Positions 12,384 through 23,478 of a stretch of DNA of 64,000 bases are shown one piece after another. Positions within the stretch are counted from its first letter, which is position 1, and the number at the start of each line of letters is the position of its first letter. The position numbers were made by a program, and so were the translations under genes. The notes under the pieces were generated by a model. The model ran no database searches. It worked only from the letters and a program-made list of their open reading frames with translations, and was not told the origin of the DNA. This DNA is from Sesamum alatum (taxonomy: Eukaryota > Streptophyta > Magnoliopsida > Lamiales > Pedaliaceae): NCBI GenBank assembly GCA_034509735.1, contig JACGWO010000004.1:15419395-15483394 (forward strand), read 5' to 3'.

Positions 12384-13272
12384 TAGTAGAACCTCTATAA
12401 ATTAATACTCGATAAATTAATAACTTCTCTAAAATAATATTTTTCTTGGCCCCGACTTGGGCCCAACGTCTAACTTAATAATTTTTAGAAATTAATAAGA
12501 TAATAATTTCTAAAAGATCACTACATAAATTTATGGTTCCTTCAATATTATATATTAATAATTCTATAAAAATACAAATATAACTAGGATAACTTAGTAA
12601 AATATGATTCTATCGTTGTTTGCTTCTTCTTAAAATTTAAATGTAGATGTATTTCATATCTAACTTTCCTTACTGCATCCAAAAGCTCCGGTGTTACGTT
12701 CTCATACTGCAACAAAAACAATGAGAAGGAGTTGTTGCCGCTATGAGTGCTTCCTTCCACATAATTGGTTGCAAATGCATTATATCATCTTCAATTCATC
12801 ATCAATAAGATGTTCAATAACACTAGCTATAAGTTTTTTCTAAACTTTGGACCTCTGAACATGTATCGTTTTCACGTATTTGATCTGTCATGGTTGATTT
12901 TTGGACCCTTTTAAATATTAAACCATGGTTGGTTGGTTTTGATTTGGATTGACTGATTAGGAATGATGTTGTTTATATAGTGGTTGATTTCCTTAACATG
13001 CATGAACTTGCATTAAGTTTTAACTAGTACTACGTACTATAATGAACTTTATTTTTTTAGGGAGATATATTATATTTAATTAGTCACATTGTACATGATT
13101 ATCATCCAATTAGTCAATACAATATATATGTTTCATTCATGAAAAAAAATATAGGTACGTTGAATAAAAAAATCTTTAAATTATAAATTATTAATTTATC
13201 GATTAATTAATACCTCTTTAAATTAATAAAATTACGTAGTCCCGATATTATTAGTTTACAGAGGTTTTACTG
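12384..13272. mobile_element. hAT-like MITE nested in the 5' LTR
   Basis: This ~890 bp segment is absent from the sister LTR (empty site near 8912). The ends are inverted: TAGTAGAACCTCTATAAATT on the left, and ATTAGTTTACAGAGGTTTTA followed by CTG on the right. The CAGTAAAACCTC terminus with 'aaattaataa' repeats is typical of a widespread hAT-type MITE group. The flanking AT-rich sequence does not give a clean 8 bp duplication. No ORF. Confidence 0.7.
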
Positions 13273-14036
13273 TACATATATACACATGACTTCCAATTTT
13301 ACCTAATTACACAACCCCACTTGCATAATATAATATACAAATCCGCATGAATTGCAATTTACTCATGTCCTCCTGATTTTGATTTCATATATAGATCAGC
13401 GCCTACCGTGCGAAAAATTCAATAACCCATTCTCAATTTCCTACAGCCGCAAGAATATCAGTCGCATTTTTCTCCCTTTTTTTTTCTTTCCTTTTAACGC
13501 CTATTGAAATCATAATCCCTTGCTACCACATTGTCACGAATTAGCTCATCAAGATAACATGAATCTTACCCATAATTACCTATATAATTCATAGAACGAT
13601 GCCCAATGTAAATTCTACTAAAACTACGAATTAAGATGGAACTCTACCTCGCTCCTGGAGCAATTTGGTGCTTCAGTTCATTCTGTCGTCTGCTTCTATC
13701 ACCGAGCCGCCTAGAATCTACAAGATTTCTTTACCCGAGCCTTAGGTAAACATGAAAGATCAGGTTTTTTATAAATCCCGCCTATGAGAGGTGTTGGTCA
13801 AATATAGGATTTTAGAGTTTGAATATGACGGAAATACTAGGTGCTTCAATAGTGGTTGACATATAGATGGACTTTAGGGGTTTGTCTTACTAAAACTCTC
13901 CAAGAATATTTTAAAAACCAACTTTTATGAGGGAACAAAAATAGATCCGAAAATAAAATAAAAAAAATTGCTAGTTAAGGTGTGTCAATAAGGGTTAAAC
14001 TAGTTGGTTCAACTTGATTGGGTGCGGGTATTACAA

Positions 14037-14550
14037 GAAGGCCGATGACGGCTGGAACGGCCCGAGGGCAGCGGAGGTGGCGGTAAGTAATAAGAATTTA
14101 ACTTATTTTGTTTCTTTAAGTATTTTGAATAATAATAATAATAATATTTTTGTTTGTTTTGCAGGAGACGTTCCAGAAGCTATTGGACGATCACCAGCCT
14201 TAGGCCACGGCCGATGGCCAGGATACTCCATCCGAATAGGAGTTTCGGTGGCGGTGACCGAGTAGGACCTGTGGCAGGCAGCAGTCGGGGGCAAGAATAA
14301 GGGTCGTGCATTCGACCTTGGTTCTAAGGCCCACGCCATTAGCCAGACCTACACATCACCATCGCCACCGCCACGCCTGGACATAGAGGATAGGATGATT
14401 CCGATGTAGACGATGATGGTCGATATGATGGCCATGATGAAGTCCACCCAGACCAACTCCTCGACTGCCGGCCCGTCACAGTCTCCGACAGACCCTTGTG
14501 CCCCAGATGATGACAACATGGACCATGGCAATGAGGGGGGCGGGGTGTAG
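14037..14550 (+). pseudogene. CACTA transposase C-terminal part (Transposase_24-like)
   Basis: Continuation of the CACTA gene after the LTR insertion. An exon reading KKADDGWNGPRAAEV ends at a GT donor (~14082). An intron runs to a TTTTGCAG acceptor at 14164. The next exon has ETFQKLLDDHQP, then VGGKNKGRAFDLGSKAH and SQTYTSPSPPP. The 'VGGKxKGRxxxLGSxAH' signature is the conserved C-terminal motif of plant En/Spm-type proteins (Transposase_24). At least two in-frame stops disrupt it. The last codons read DDDNMDHGNEGGGV before a TAG. Confidence 0.8.
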
Positions 14551-15739
14551 ATTAGTTTTTTTTTTTCATTATTTGTTATTAAATGGATAATTTTTTATAA
14601 TAATGTAATATTTTTTTCATATTATGAATATTTTAATGCTAATTGCATTCCATTATTCAATATCTATTTATTAATCAAAATAAAATAAATAATTAGTTTC
14701 ACTAATTAATTATATTATAAGATTATTATATCAAAATTAAAAAAATAAAAAATAAATAATTTAGGAACTGTCGTTTGAGAGGTTCAAAATTGTCTTCAAA
14801 CAATATACATGCCGTTCCAAAGGTAATTCCTAAATATTGTGGAAACCGTTCCAAACATGAATTCCAATAGAAGGACCGCACCGTTCCAAAGTGTATTCCA
14901 ACGTGAGGTTCAACCTTTGTTGAAAAAATCATTCTAACATATTGAAACAAAATAAGTGTCATTCCAAAATTAGTTACTAAATATCAAGGTTACCATTCCA
15001 AACAAACTTCCTACAATCGTTCCAAAATTGCATTCCAAATAAGGGACAAAATCGTGTCTAATTTTATTCCAAATTTAATGACTAAATATCAATGTTGCCG
15101 TTTCGAAACCAAATCTTACAATAGTTCCAACCATGTATTCCAAATAAAGTACAAAATCGTTCCTAAGTACATTCCAACAAAAGGTTCAACTAGAGTTCCA
15201 AAATCTATCACCCAGACATTAACCTACCGTGCCAAAATGTGTTTTTAGAAGAGTTGGAAGATCCGTCTATGTTACATTCAAATTTATGTAAATAGTGTTG
15301 AAAGGCCGTTCCAAATCATATAAAAAAGATAAACAGTTAAACAGTTCCCAATAGTAAAAATATGATCCAAATACATAAATTACATTTTAACATAGACTGA
15401 CGTAATTAGGAACGGTATTTAGCAGGTGAGTCAAATGCCGTGCCTAATTAGGAACGATCGCTTCCCAATTCTTCCTAAATATTAGGAACACCGTCAATTA
15501 GGACGGAAGGTTTCCCGTTTCATTACCATTTCAAAAGCCGGTCCAATTTTGTCCAGCGAGTATTTTCTCGTTCCAAATTTAAAAAAAAAAATGTTGCTAA
15601 ACCCAGTACAATTCCCGCATTGTTTTGTACTGATCTTATTCGATATAATGTTAAATATTACTATTATAGTTAATTATTTGGCCATCTTTGTCTTGTTTTA
15701 CATGTTATTACAGCATTTCACAGACAAAGCACAAAGACC

Positions 15740-16747
15740 AGTTAAACCAATGAAGTTGGGCGGCGCATTTGATGGCGACTATGAAACCAACTTTTGAAAG
15801 GTTGGTCTAAAACATTCCAAGTCGAGAACCCTCAAGAATGAGCATTGAGGAGTTCCGTAGAGACTTACACTAAGTAATACATTCATGTGATGAGTGTCGC
15901 GTTTCATCAATGACGGACTTGACATCTTGGCACTTTAGTAGATGCGTGACAAGTGAGCTATCAAGTTCACTGAATTGACTTGCAGGAGTTCTCATATGGA
16001 AGCCCGTGTGGCATGATCGATATGACTAAAACTCTATAGCTGCAATAGATCGAAATTGTCATCCGACCTGAGGAGCTACTGTAGCCTTGTGTATGGGGCA
16101 ACTGTATCTTGGTCCTAGCTGATGTGACTACGGTATTGCATGGTTGCTAAAAGCCCTGCACCAATACAGTCACAACATACATGGAGGTTGGTGCGCTCCA
16201 AGAAAGGATCGAATGCCTGTCATGAGATGATAGCAATCTCCTATGTCCTTTGGGTTGTGTTAATCTCTAAAAGTCTGTGGCCACAATTGTTGATAAAAAG
16301 GGAAAATACTTTTCCATGTTGATTAATGAAAACACAATCAAGAATCAATACATAGTTATTGAAGTCAAGTATGGGAACCAATTTAGAATGTCATGCTCTA
16401 GACTTTGATTTGAAGATAGCTTAATGGAAGACTGTATTGTATGGTACATGTAGTTAAAGGTTCACACTAAATTCACATATTCTCGAGTACCATGGACTAT
16501 TACTCGATGGTCACCCATGGTAACGGGTACTGTTGGATTAATGAGTTGATTAAGAGTGGATAATTAATATTTAATTAATCTAGAGCAAATTAGTTGTCGA
16601 ATTAAACTGTATATGTGATACAAGTCCAAGTCTAGTTAAAGATAGACCTATAGGGGTTATACACAAAACAGTAACAATATTGTGAGAAATTAATTATATA
16701 ATTGATTTCGGATGGAAATTGATTATAGAATTTATTATACAAGAAAG

Positions 16748-16790
<43 letters not shown>

Positions 16791-17080
16791 ATAATTTAAA
16801 AGATTTTAATTAATCATTTAAATAATTGGATTATTCAATTGAGATCCTATGTGATGGTAAACCAAACTGTTAATTATATAGTTTAATTAAATGTTTTACT
16901 TTTGAGATTAATGAATCTTAAGTCCAAAAATTAAATATAATTTTTATGTAGACTTAAATTACTGATTGGATTAATTAGTTATTAATCTAAAATCAAAGTG
17001 TGTTTAATTCAAATTGTGGTTAAGTTTTAAAGAAACTTCAAGTGACCGTAAGAACCTACCATTCATTAAAGGCCCTTGAT
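15740..17080 (+). repeat. Copia-type LTR remnant, left part
   Basis: Matches, in reverse orientation, the segment at about 50.9-51.6 kb. Shared blocks include 'ggtctaaaacattccaagt' with its complement 'acttggaacatttcagacc', and 'agtctgtggccacaattgtt' with 'aattgttgtggccacagact'. The apparent short ORF at 15.72-15.80 kb is part of this LTR rather than a gene. It contains a (GA)n tract at 16749-16787. The LTR resumes at ~18511 after a hAT-like insertion. No internal retrotransposon domains follow, so it is a solo LTR or fragment. Confidence 0.6.
16749..16787. repeat. (GA)n microsatellite
   Basis: About 19 uninterrupted AG repeats within the LTR remnant. Confidence 0.95.
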
Positions 17081-17089
17081 TAGGGGTTT

Positions 17090-18501
17090 ATAGTCTTGTC
17101 AATGGTAGGGTCTTACCCTACCCCGGCTCATACCCTAAAGAGGCCCAATATAATAATTAGTATAGAGACCCTATGGATCCAAGACCCAAAGCCATTCTAT
17201 TAGACCCAGATTTTTGAATTGGGTCCGAACCCGACCCGATCCATTTTTTTTTTTAAATAATATTCTTGGCTGAAAAGATCATATGAAATTATGCTCAAAA
17301 TAAAAAAGATCATATAAAATAACTAATACAAGAAAAAAGAAACAAATAACTGATAACATTTTTTTGAGCAATAATAACTGATAACATTACATTGCAAATA
17401 AAACCAAAATAGGGTAAATGCACCACCAACAATTTCTGATACAAAACAAATGTAATTAATCCTTTCTTGTTTCTTTTTCACAAAGAACCCAAACTCTGAC
17501 GCCTCTGGTCAGGACCCATAACATCAACTAATATAATAGAACACTTCCCTCCTTAAAGAAAACTCGGTTATTACAAGAAATGAGAAAAAATCCAAAAAAT
17601 CACTGTTTGCTAATTAACTGCGTAATAATTTTTTTTTCAGAGAAGTATCTTGTTCAGGCCTTTTCAGGCATCTCCTTTCATCTCCTCTTTTAAACCAAAA
17701 AGAAGAAAAATAGAGAAAGAGAGGTAGGTTTACCAGGATGAAAAAGAAGAAGAGCAGAGGGCGAAACATTTGCACCTGATCTCTATTTCTTGCAAGAACA
17801 GAGCATCACAGAAAAAGAGTTAAAAGAAAATAAAAAAATAGATCTCGAAAAGAAATGAAGTGAGGCTCACTTTGTTTCAGCAAATGGTAACCAATGTTGC
17901 GTATCCATGCAGAAGAGAGAGAGAGAGAGGGAGAAGTGAAAAAAATGAGGGCAACGCACCGCTGAGTTTGTTGACCTTGTGTTTAGGAGTTATGGGTTGA
18001 GTTTTCTGTTGCAAGGAGGTGGAAGGAGTTGAGTCTAGGGGTGGATCTGGGCAGGCAACGCTTTAAGGGCAGATATGGGCTGCGGCACTTTAAGGGACAG
18101 ATCTGTGCAACGGCGCTTCAAGGGTCAGATATGTGCGGCTGTTGTAGTGGTGGAGGTGGCACAGGTTTGGAAAGTAGTAGCGGATTTGGATAACGCTTTA
18201 GTGGCAGAGGTGGTGACCGCTCGACCAGCAAAGTGTGACAACCGATGAAGACATAAGGAGAGTTCTCATCTCATTCGTCTTTGTGAGTTGAGAGATTTCT
18301 CGTGCTTGAGGTTAGAGAGTTCTGGAGAGAATTAGGTATGGGTTGGATATGGGTGAAGTGAGTAACATTAGGTATATTACTCGACCCAAACCCAACTATT
18401 TTAATATAATTAGTTTGGAGCTAATTTTCAATATAGGGTCTGGGACTGGGTCTAAACCCATTAAAATGGGTCTGGGTCTAGGTAAATTGGACCTATAGGC
18501 C
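17090..18501. mobile_element. hAT-like non-autonomous element in the LTR remnant
   Basis: Flanked by TAGGGGTTT at 17081-17089 and 18502-18510, a perfect direct duplication. Both ends are rich in the same degenerate words (GGGTCTGGGTCTA and its complement TAGACCCAGA), although the extreme terminal repeats are weakly matched. The interior has a GC-rich patch (18030-18230) with repeats of 'gcagatatgggctgcggc' type carrying the word GGATCTGGGC. No intact ORF. A related, better preserved element is at 19617-20836. Confidence 0.65.
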
Positions 18502-18510
18502 TAGGGGTTT

Positions 18511-18965
18511 GTATTCTCATGCGTGGAGCTCACCTACCCTTAACTTGAAGCAAGCCACTCCCTCAAGAAATTGAAATTGATTCAAGCTTTTTCTTGAGAA
18601 ACCTAGAACAGTTTCTACTTCATAGAAATATTGTTCTAGTTCCACTTTCTTAAGTTTCTAGAAAGCTCAAAGAGACACAAGTTGGTCTTTTGTGTGGATT
18701 GCTAGAGAGAGCATAACTTTTCTCTTGTGTGGACAAAGTAAGAAATCATTGTTGGAGGAGAGATTTTGAAGCTACGCAACTCCACTACTCTAAAAGAGGT
18801 ATCTGCTCTTCGATTTGTATCAACTAGTTGGTGTTCATGTGCGCGACTAGCCCGATTAACGTGGGATACAATCCTGTTGAATATTCTGAAAATGAGGCGA
18901 GAAGTGGAACCAATGTCAATGGAGAAACCAGATGATTCGCAAAGCCACAAGCATTAGCAGAGCCA
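18511..18965 (+). repeat. Copia-type LTR remnant, right part
   Basis: Resumes the LTR broken at 17080, reading 'gtattctcatgcgtggagct', then 'ttgtgtggattgctagagag' and 'ctacgcaactccactactct'. This is the transcribed 3' half of the LTR, in plus orientation. The end is not defined and the primer-binding site was not recognised. Confidence 0.5.
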
Positions 18966-19422
18966 AACAATCTATTGACATGGAAAAGAAAAGATCAAGT
19001 TTACTCCAACAAAGGTTTCCCAATCTTGCAAGGAGTAATCAATTATGAGAGGAACAAAGTGATGCCACTGTTGGTTTTGTTATCTTGAATCTATGTAGTC
19101 CATTATCTCCAGTTGTAATCATCTTAAAAGCCCTGTGATGCTAAAACGTCAAAACCAAAAGCAAAACTACACAAACAAAAGGAACACATAGAAATATTTA
19201 TGTAGAAACCAATTAGGCTATAAACACGACTACATTTTTCAGCACCAACCAATAAACAAAATAAAAAATAAAATAGACAAAACAATGCAACCCAACAATA
19301 TCATAGTATCTCCATTCTTGCTAAAAAAAGTTGCAAACAAAACCATAAGGAAAGCAACCTTATTTGATGAAATCTTATTTTATTGGGAGCATACAAAGAA
19401 ATGGAGAGTAAAGGTATGACTA
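18966..19422. other. Intergenic DNA, unassigned
   Basis: No gene or clear repeat. The right portion merges into the 3' flank of the broken host-like gene. Confidence 0.4.
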
Positions 19423-19616
19423 CTAATATGGATTTTGGTAGCCATCAATGGCTTCGAACATTTGGGCATGGTCACTAGTAGTAGTGAGGAAGGCAGCGAG
19501 ACGAGTGATGTGTGGGATGAGGAAAATCCATGAAAGGTTTGAGTAATTTTTACCATCAGAAAACATATCCAAAAGCTAAACATTTCTTGAGATTTCTTGC
19601 AACAGCTCATTGAGAG

Positions 19617-20836
19617 TAGGCCTGTCAATGGGTAGGGTCTTATCTTACCCGCCCAAACTCAAAGGAGGCCCAACTAAAATATTTTTTACCCAGATCCTAT
19701 CAAACCATTAAACTCAACTCAAGACCCATATCAAACTCGATTTTTGGGGTAGGGTCCGGACTAGATACGGTATTATTATTTTTTTTAAAAAAATTCTTGC
19801 AAAAAATAAACCAAATAAGAATTCATCAACTCCACTAATCTCAAAATTAACAAAAAATTATGTTTTCTTTTTTGATTAAAAAGTAAAATCGATGAGATTT
19901 CTTTATATATCAAAACTCGTCCAAACAAAATGAACCTATATCCTGCTTGCTCTATAAACATAATGAGAGCAACATATATTTTAGCCACACAATCGTCACC
20001 TCCTCCCCTGAACAAAATCAGAAGTAAAAATCATGTTTATCAAGAAAAAAGATTCCACCAAACATGAATCAACATATTTATAGCATCCGTAATTTGAATC
20101 AACATATTTATAACATCCATAATTACGACCCATCTACCTTTACATACAAGATGAAAACATCCATTGATCAAAGAAACTTAAACCCACTAACTCAACATAA
20201 CTCACCATTCACTAAAAATCTCTTCTCATTTCCTCATAAATCGTCTAGAAACTAAAACCTAGATTTTCAATCACGGTGTTGCAAAACCTTTTCTCATTTC
20301 CTCATAAATCTTCCATAAAAGCTAAACCCAGATCTCTAATCGCGCCAACACAACAATAACATATTTGGGCGGCACTGCAGTGACGAGGCGACATATCTAG
20401 ATAGCGCGGAAATGCGCAGTGGCAGGATGGTGGACGCTGGTGGTTAGGGCAATTGAGTGATGATGCAACAATACAGATCTGGGAGGTGCAAAAACACGTT
20501 TTCATGCCGTGGAGAGGTGACGGGCAGTTGCGAGGCGGCAGCGGAAGGTGGCGAGGATTTTCTATTGTGAGTTGGGAAATAGGGAGGCGGCGGACGGGAG
20601 TGCTTGACATCTTTATAAAATCTAAATCTATATTTCTACTATTTTAAGACTTATGGTTAATGGTATTGGGTCTGGGTAATGCTAGGGTATAGGTATAGAC
20701 CCGGCCAAGTCCCAATTTATATTTTCATTGGGTCTGGGTTGGGCCTGGATCTAATAAACTTTTTAAGGCCTGGGTCTGAATTTTTTTAATAGGAATAGGC
20801 CTGGGTAGGGCCTTGTCCTATCCATTGACAGGTTTA
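19617..20836. mobile_element. hAT-like MITE (TAGGCCTGTCAATGGG ends)
   Basis: Left end TAGGCCTGTCAATGGGTAGG; right end, read inverted, TAAACCTGTCAATGGATAGG. The flanks ATTGAGAG (19609-19616) and GTTGAGAA (20837-20844) match 6/8, consistent with an 8 bp hAT duplication. The interior has an AT-rich part and a GC-rich patch at 20330-20600 containing AGATCTGGGA and GGCGG words like those at 18.0 kb and 55.5 kb. Frames across the GC-rich patch are open by composition; no protein is recognised. Confidence 0.7.
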
Positions 20837-20896
20837 GTTGAGAACATAAATTTGAATTTTTGATGGAGAGGTGGAGATGTAAGTGAACAAAATTAG

Positions 20897-21194
20897 TGTT
20901 ATAAACTTAGAAAATTCTAAGTTTATTGGCCTTTCACTCCTAACTATATATGAGAAAGACAAGAATAAAATTCTCTCCAAAACTACTAATCTTATATTTT
21001 CCAAAGCTCTCCTATAAATGAATTACATGGTGGTATTTATAGGCTACCAAAATATTGTTACAAACTAAAATATTAAATAAATATAATTACAACATAATGG
21101 GGGATTACAAAAGGTTAGAGATATTATGGGGAAAATACCAAGGGGTGTGTGCATTCATACATAATAATAATATGTACTTGCAATATTTACAATA
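20897..21194 (-). repeat. Copia-1 3' LTR
   Basis: Matches 26669-26966. On the minus strand it starts TATTGTAAATATTG and ends CTAAGTTTATAACA. The extra TAT before TGTAAA is in both LTRs and is needed for the ATTAG duplication to abut the element, so the terminus may be non-canonical. The polypurine-like AAGGGGGAG adjoins it on the minus strand at 21195-21203. Confidence 0.9.
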
Positions 21195-21316
21195 CTCCCC
21201 CTTGAATGCACACATCTTATTATACACATCCTGCCTCGTTAAAAACCTTGCCTGAAAAAACCTAATGGGACAAAAATCAAGGCTAAGGAAAAGAGTATAG
21301 TTGTATAATCTCCCTC

Positions 21317-23458
21317 TCAATTCGGGCAAATATCTTTCAGATGTCGCATGCCAATATTATGTACGAGCTGCTTGAACATTTTTGTTGGTAATGACTTCGT
21401 AAATAAATCTGCTAAGTTCTGACTTGATGGAATTTGTTTAACATCAACTTTGCCTTCCACTTGAAGCTCATGAGTGGAGAAAAATTTTGATGATATGTGC
21501 TTGGTTCTGTCACCTTTAATATATCCTTCCTGGATTTGGGCGATACAAGCCGCATTGTCTTCATATATTATTTTGGGACGTTTCTCAATTGATTCTAGTC
21601 CACATGATTCATGAACATAATGTATCAGTGACCTAAGCCATACACATTCACGCCTAGCCTCATATAATGCAATTAACTCTACATGATTTGACGAGGTGGC
21701 TACCAAAGTTTGTTTGTTTGAACGCCATGAAATAGTCGTTTCGTCATACATGAATAAATATCCAGATTGAGATATGGCTTTATGCGGATCAGATAAATAT
21801 CCCGCATCTGAATAACCAACTAAATTGGTTGCTTTGGCATGATTATGCCGTTCAAAATATAGTCCCATATCACTTGTTCCACGCAAGTAGCGCAGAATGT
21901 GTTTGACACCATTCGAGTGTCTCTTTGTTGGTGTTGAACTATATCTTGCTAGTAGATTAACTGAAAAAGCTATATCTGACCGGGTATTATTAGCAAGATA
22001 CATCAATGCACCGATTGCACTGAGATATGATACTTCTGGACCCAAAATCTCATCATTATCTGCTCGAGGACGGAAAGGATCCTTTTTAATGTCAAGTAAT
22101 CGAACTATCATAGGTGTACTTAACGGATGAGCGTTGTTCATATTAAAACGCTTAAGGACCTTTTCTGTATAGTTTGATTGATGAATGAAAATTCCACCTT
22201 TAGTATGTTCGAACTGCAAGCCGAGACAATACTTTGTAGTACCCAAATCTTTCATCTCAAACTCACTTTTTAAGTAATCAGCTGCATGTTGAATCTCTTC
22301 AGGAGATCCAACGATATTCAAATCATCAACATACACAGCTATGATTACAAATTCCGACTTTGTCCTCTTTATGAATAAACATGGATTTATTTGATTATTA
22401 CAAAACCCTTTAATTATTAAATACTCACTAAGACGATTGTACCACATACGTCCTGATTGTTTAAGTCCATACAAGGACCTTTTTAATTTGATGGAGTACA
22501 TATGACGGGGTTTTGACTTAAATGCTTCAAGTATTTTCAATCCTTCTGGGATTCTCATGTATATATCTGCATCCAATGACCCATACAGATATGCAGTGAC
22601 CACATCCATGAGCTTCATTTGCAGTTGTTCAATTACTGCTAAACTGATTACAAACCTAAATGTGGTTGCATCCACTACATGTGAATACGTTTCAGTATAA
22701 TCAATTCCTGGCGTTTGAGTAAAACCTTGGGCCACAAGTCTAGCTTTATACCGTACAACTTTATTTCGTTCATTTCTTTTTCGTACAAACACCCACTTAT
22801 AGCCAACTGGCTTGACACCTTTTGGTGTTGGAGTTATAGGTCCAAATACTTCTCGCTTATTCAGAGAGTTAAGCTCAACTTGTATTGCCTCCTTCCAACT
22901 TTTCCAATCATTTCGGTGTCTACATTCCTCCAAAGTTTGAGGATCATTATCATCTTCGTCCATAATTTCGACGGCTACAGAATAAGCAAAAATCTCATCA
23001 ACTTCAACTTCATTTCTATACCAACCGAAACTATTGTGAGCATAATTAATAGACATCTCGTAATTATCTTCGAGATCTTGCTCATTGCGTTCAAATTCTT
23101 TAGGTAAAATCACTTCAGGGATTTTATCCTTAGAGACATTACCAGTGGCCAAATCAATATCATTATTAATTGAGACAACATGTTCTTTCCTCTTTCGAGG
23201 ATTTACATCTTTAGATCCAAGTAATCTACCACGCTTCCGGCGTATTTGTGACTCAGATGCCTTTGATTGATTTAGAGTCGCTTCAGGGACTTCTAAACAA
23301 GCTGGAACATTTTCAGCTGGAATATGTGATTTTGTGACCGTTTTGGTATATGTAAATGCATCTGGTAGCCTATTCGCAACACTTTGCAAATGTATAATCC
23401 GTTGAACTTCAAGTTCAGTGTCATTCGTCCTCGGATCCATAAAAGACATAGATGGCAC
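21317..23458 (-). pseudogene. Copia-1 reverse transcriptase and RNase H
   Basis: A 713-codon open frame, the longest in the window. After a variable linker it carries the RVT_2 domain: WKEAIQVELNSLNKREVFG, YKWVFVRKRN, YKARLVAQGFTQTPGIDY, DVVTAYLYGSLDADIYM, LYGLKQSGRMWY and the catalytic YVDDLNIVG. The copia-type RNase H follows: GYSDAGYLSD, ATSSNHVELIAL, YEDNAACIAQ and a C-terminal NLADLFTKSLPT. The tyrosine-valine-aspartate-aspartate centre is intact. Upstream, the frame is separated from the integrase by a stop and frame break around 23460-23480, so no full polyprotein can be made from this copy. Confidence 0.9.
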
Positions 23459-23478
23459 ATCCCATGCAATATCTTTCT

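Larger units (their letters stand above)
7239..14035 (-). mobile_element. Non-coding LTR retroelement with very long LTRs (LARD-like)
   Basis: The element is bounded by TGTCACACCCC at 7239 and GGGTATTACA ending at 14035, and flanked by a perfect 5 bp duplication AGAAG (7234-7238 and 14036-14040). Two long direct repeats (7239-9676 and 11236-14035) are the LTRs. The G-rich tract on the minus strand next to 9676 is a polypurine tract, which gives minus orientation. The ~1.5 kb internal part has no recognisable gag or pol, so the element needed proteins in trans. The 3' end of the upstream (5') LTR and the primer-binding site are missing: homology stops at ~11236 beside an A-tract at 11174-11197. 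It interrupts the CACTA transposase gene. Confidence 0.85.
11236..14035 (-). repeat. 5' LTR of the long-LTR element, truncated and interrupted
   Basis: Directly repeats about 7750-9676, with scattered substitutions. On the minus strand it starts TGTAATACCCGCACCC at 14035. It lacks the last ~510 bp of the LTR and the adjoining primer-binding site, and is interrupted by a hAT-like MITE at 12384-13272. Confidence 0.85.
3566..15570 (+). mobile_element. CACTA (En/Spm-type) transposon, split by an LTR element
   Basis: The left end CACTATAGAAAATCC starts at 3566 and is followed by subterminal repeats of the word GTTCCAAA/TTCCAAAT. The same word recurs densely at 14.8-15.55 kb on the right side, as expected of CACTA subterminal arrays. 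Inside, on the plus strand, are transposase fragments: a Transpos_assoc-like domain, a TNP2/Transposase_21-like segment and a Transposase_24-like C-terminal segment. The right terminal repeat is decayed: 'gagtattttctcgttcc' near 15560 replaces the expected inverted CACTA end, so the right boundary is approximate and no 3 bp target duplication could be confirmed. Without the inserted LTR element (7239-14035) the transposon is about 5.2 kb. Premature stops and deletions make it non-autonomous. Confidence 0.8.

Noticed and set aside
14103..14531. Minus-strand frames of 60-78 codons over the CACTA C-terminal exon
   Set aside because: Shadows of the plus-strand Transposase_24-like exon, which has the recognisable VGGKxKGR motif.
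15549..15797. 82-codon frame with a hydrophobic middle and KPMKLGGAFDGDYETNF end
   Set aside because: Its 3' part aligns, inverted, with the LTR remnant near 51.5 kb, so it is LTR sequence read by chance. The hydrophobic run is AT-rich translation.
20302..20647. Opposing ~64-102 codon frames (MSDDATIQIWEVQKHVFMPW and others) in the GC patch
   Set aside because: They fall in the GC-rich interior of a hAT-like MITE, overlap on both strands and show no family signature.
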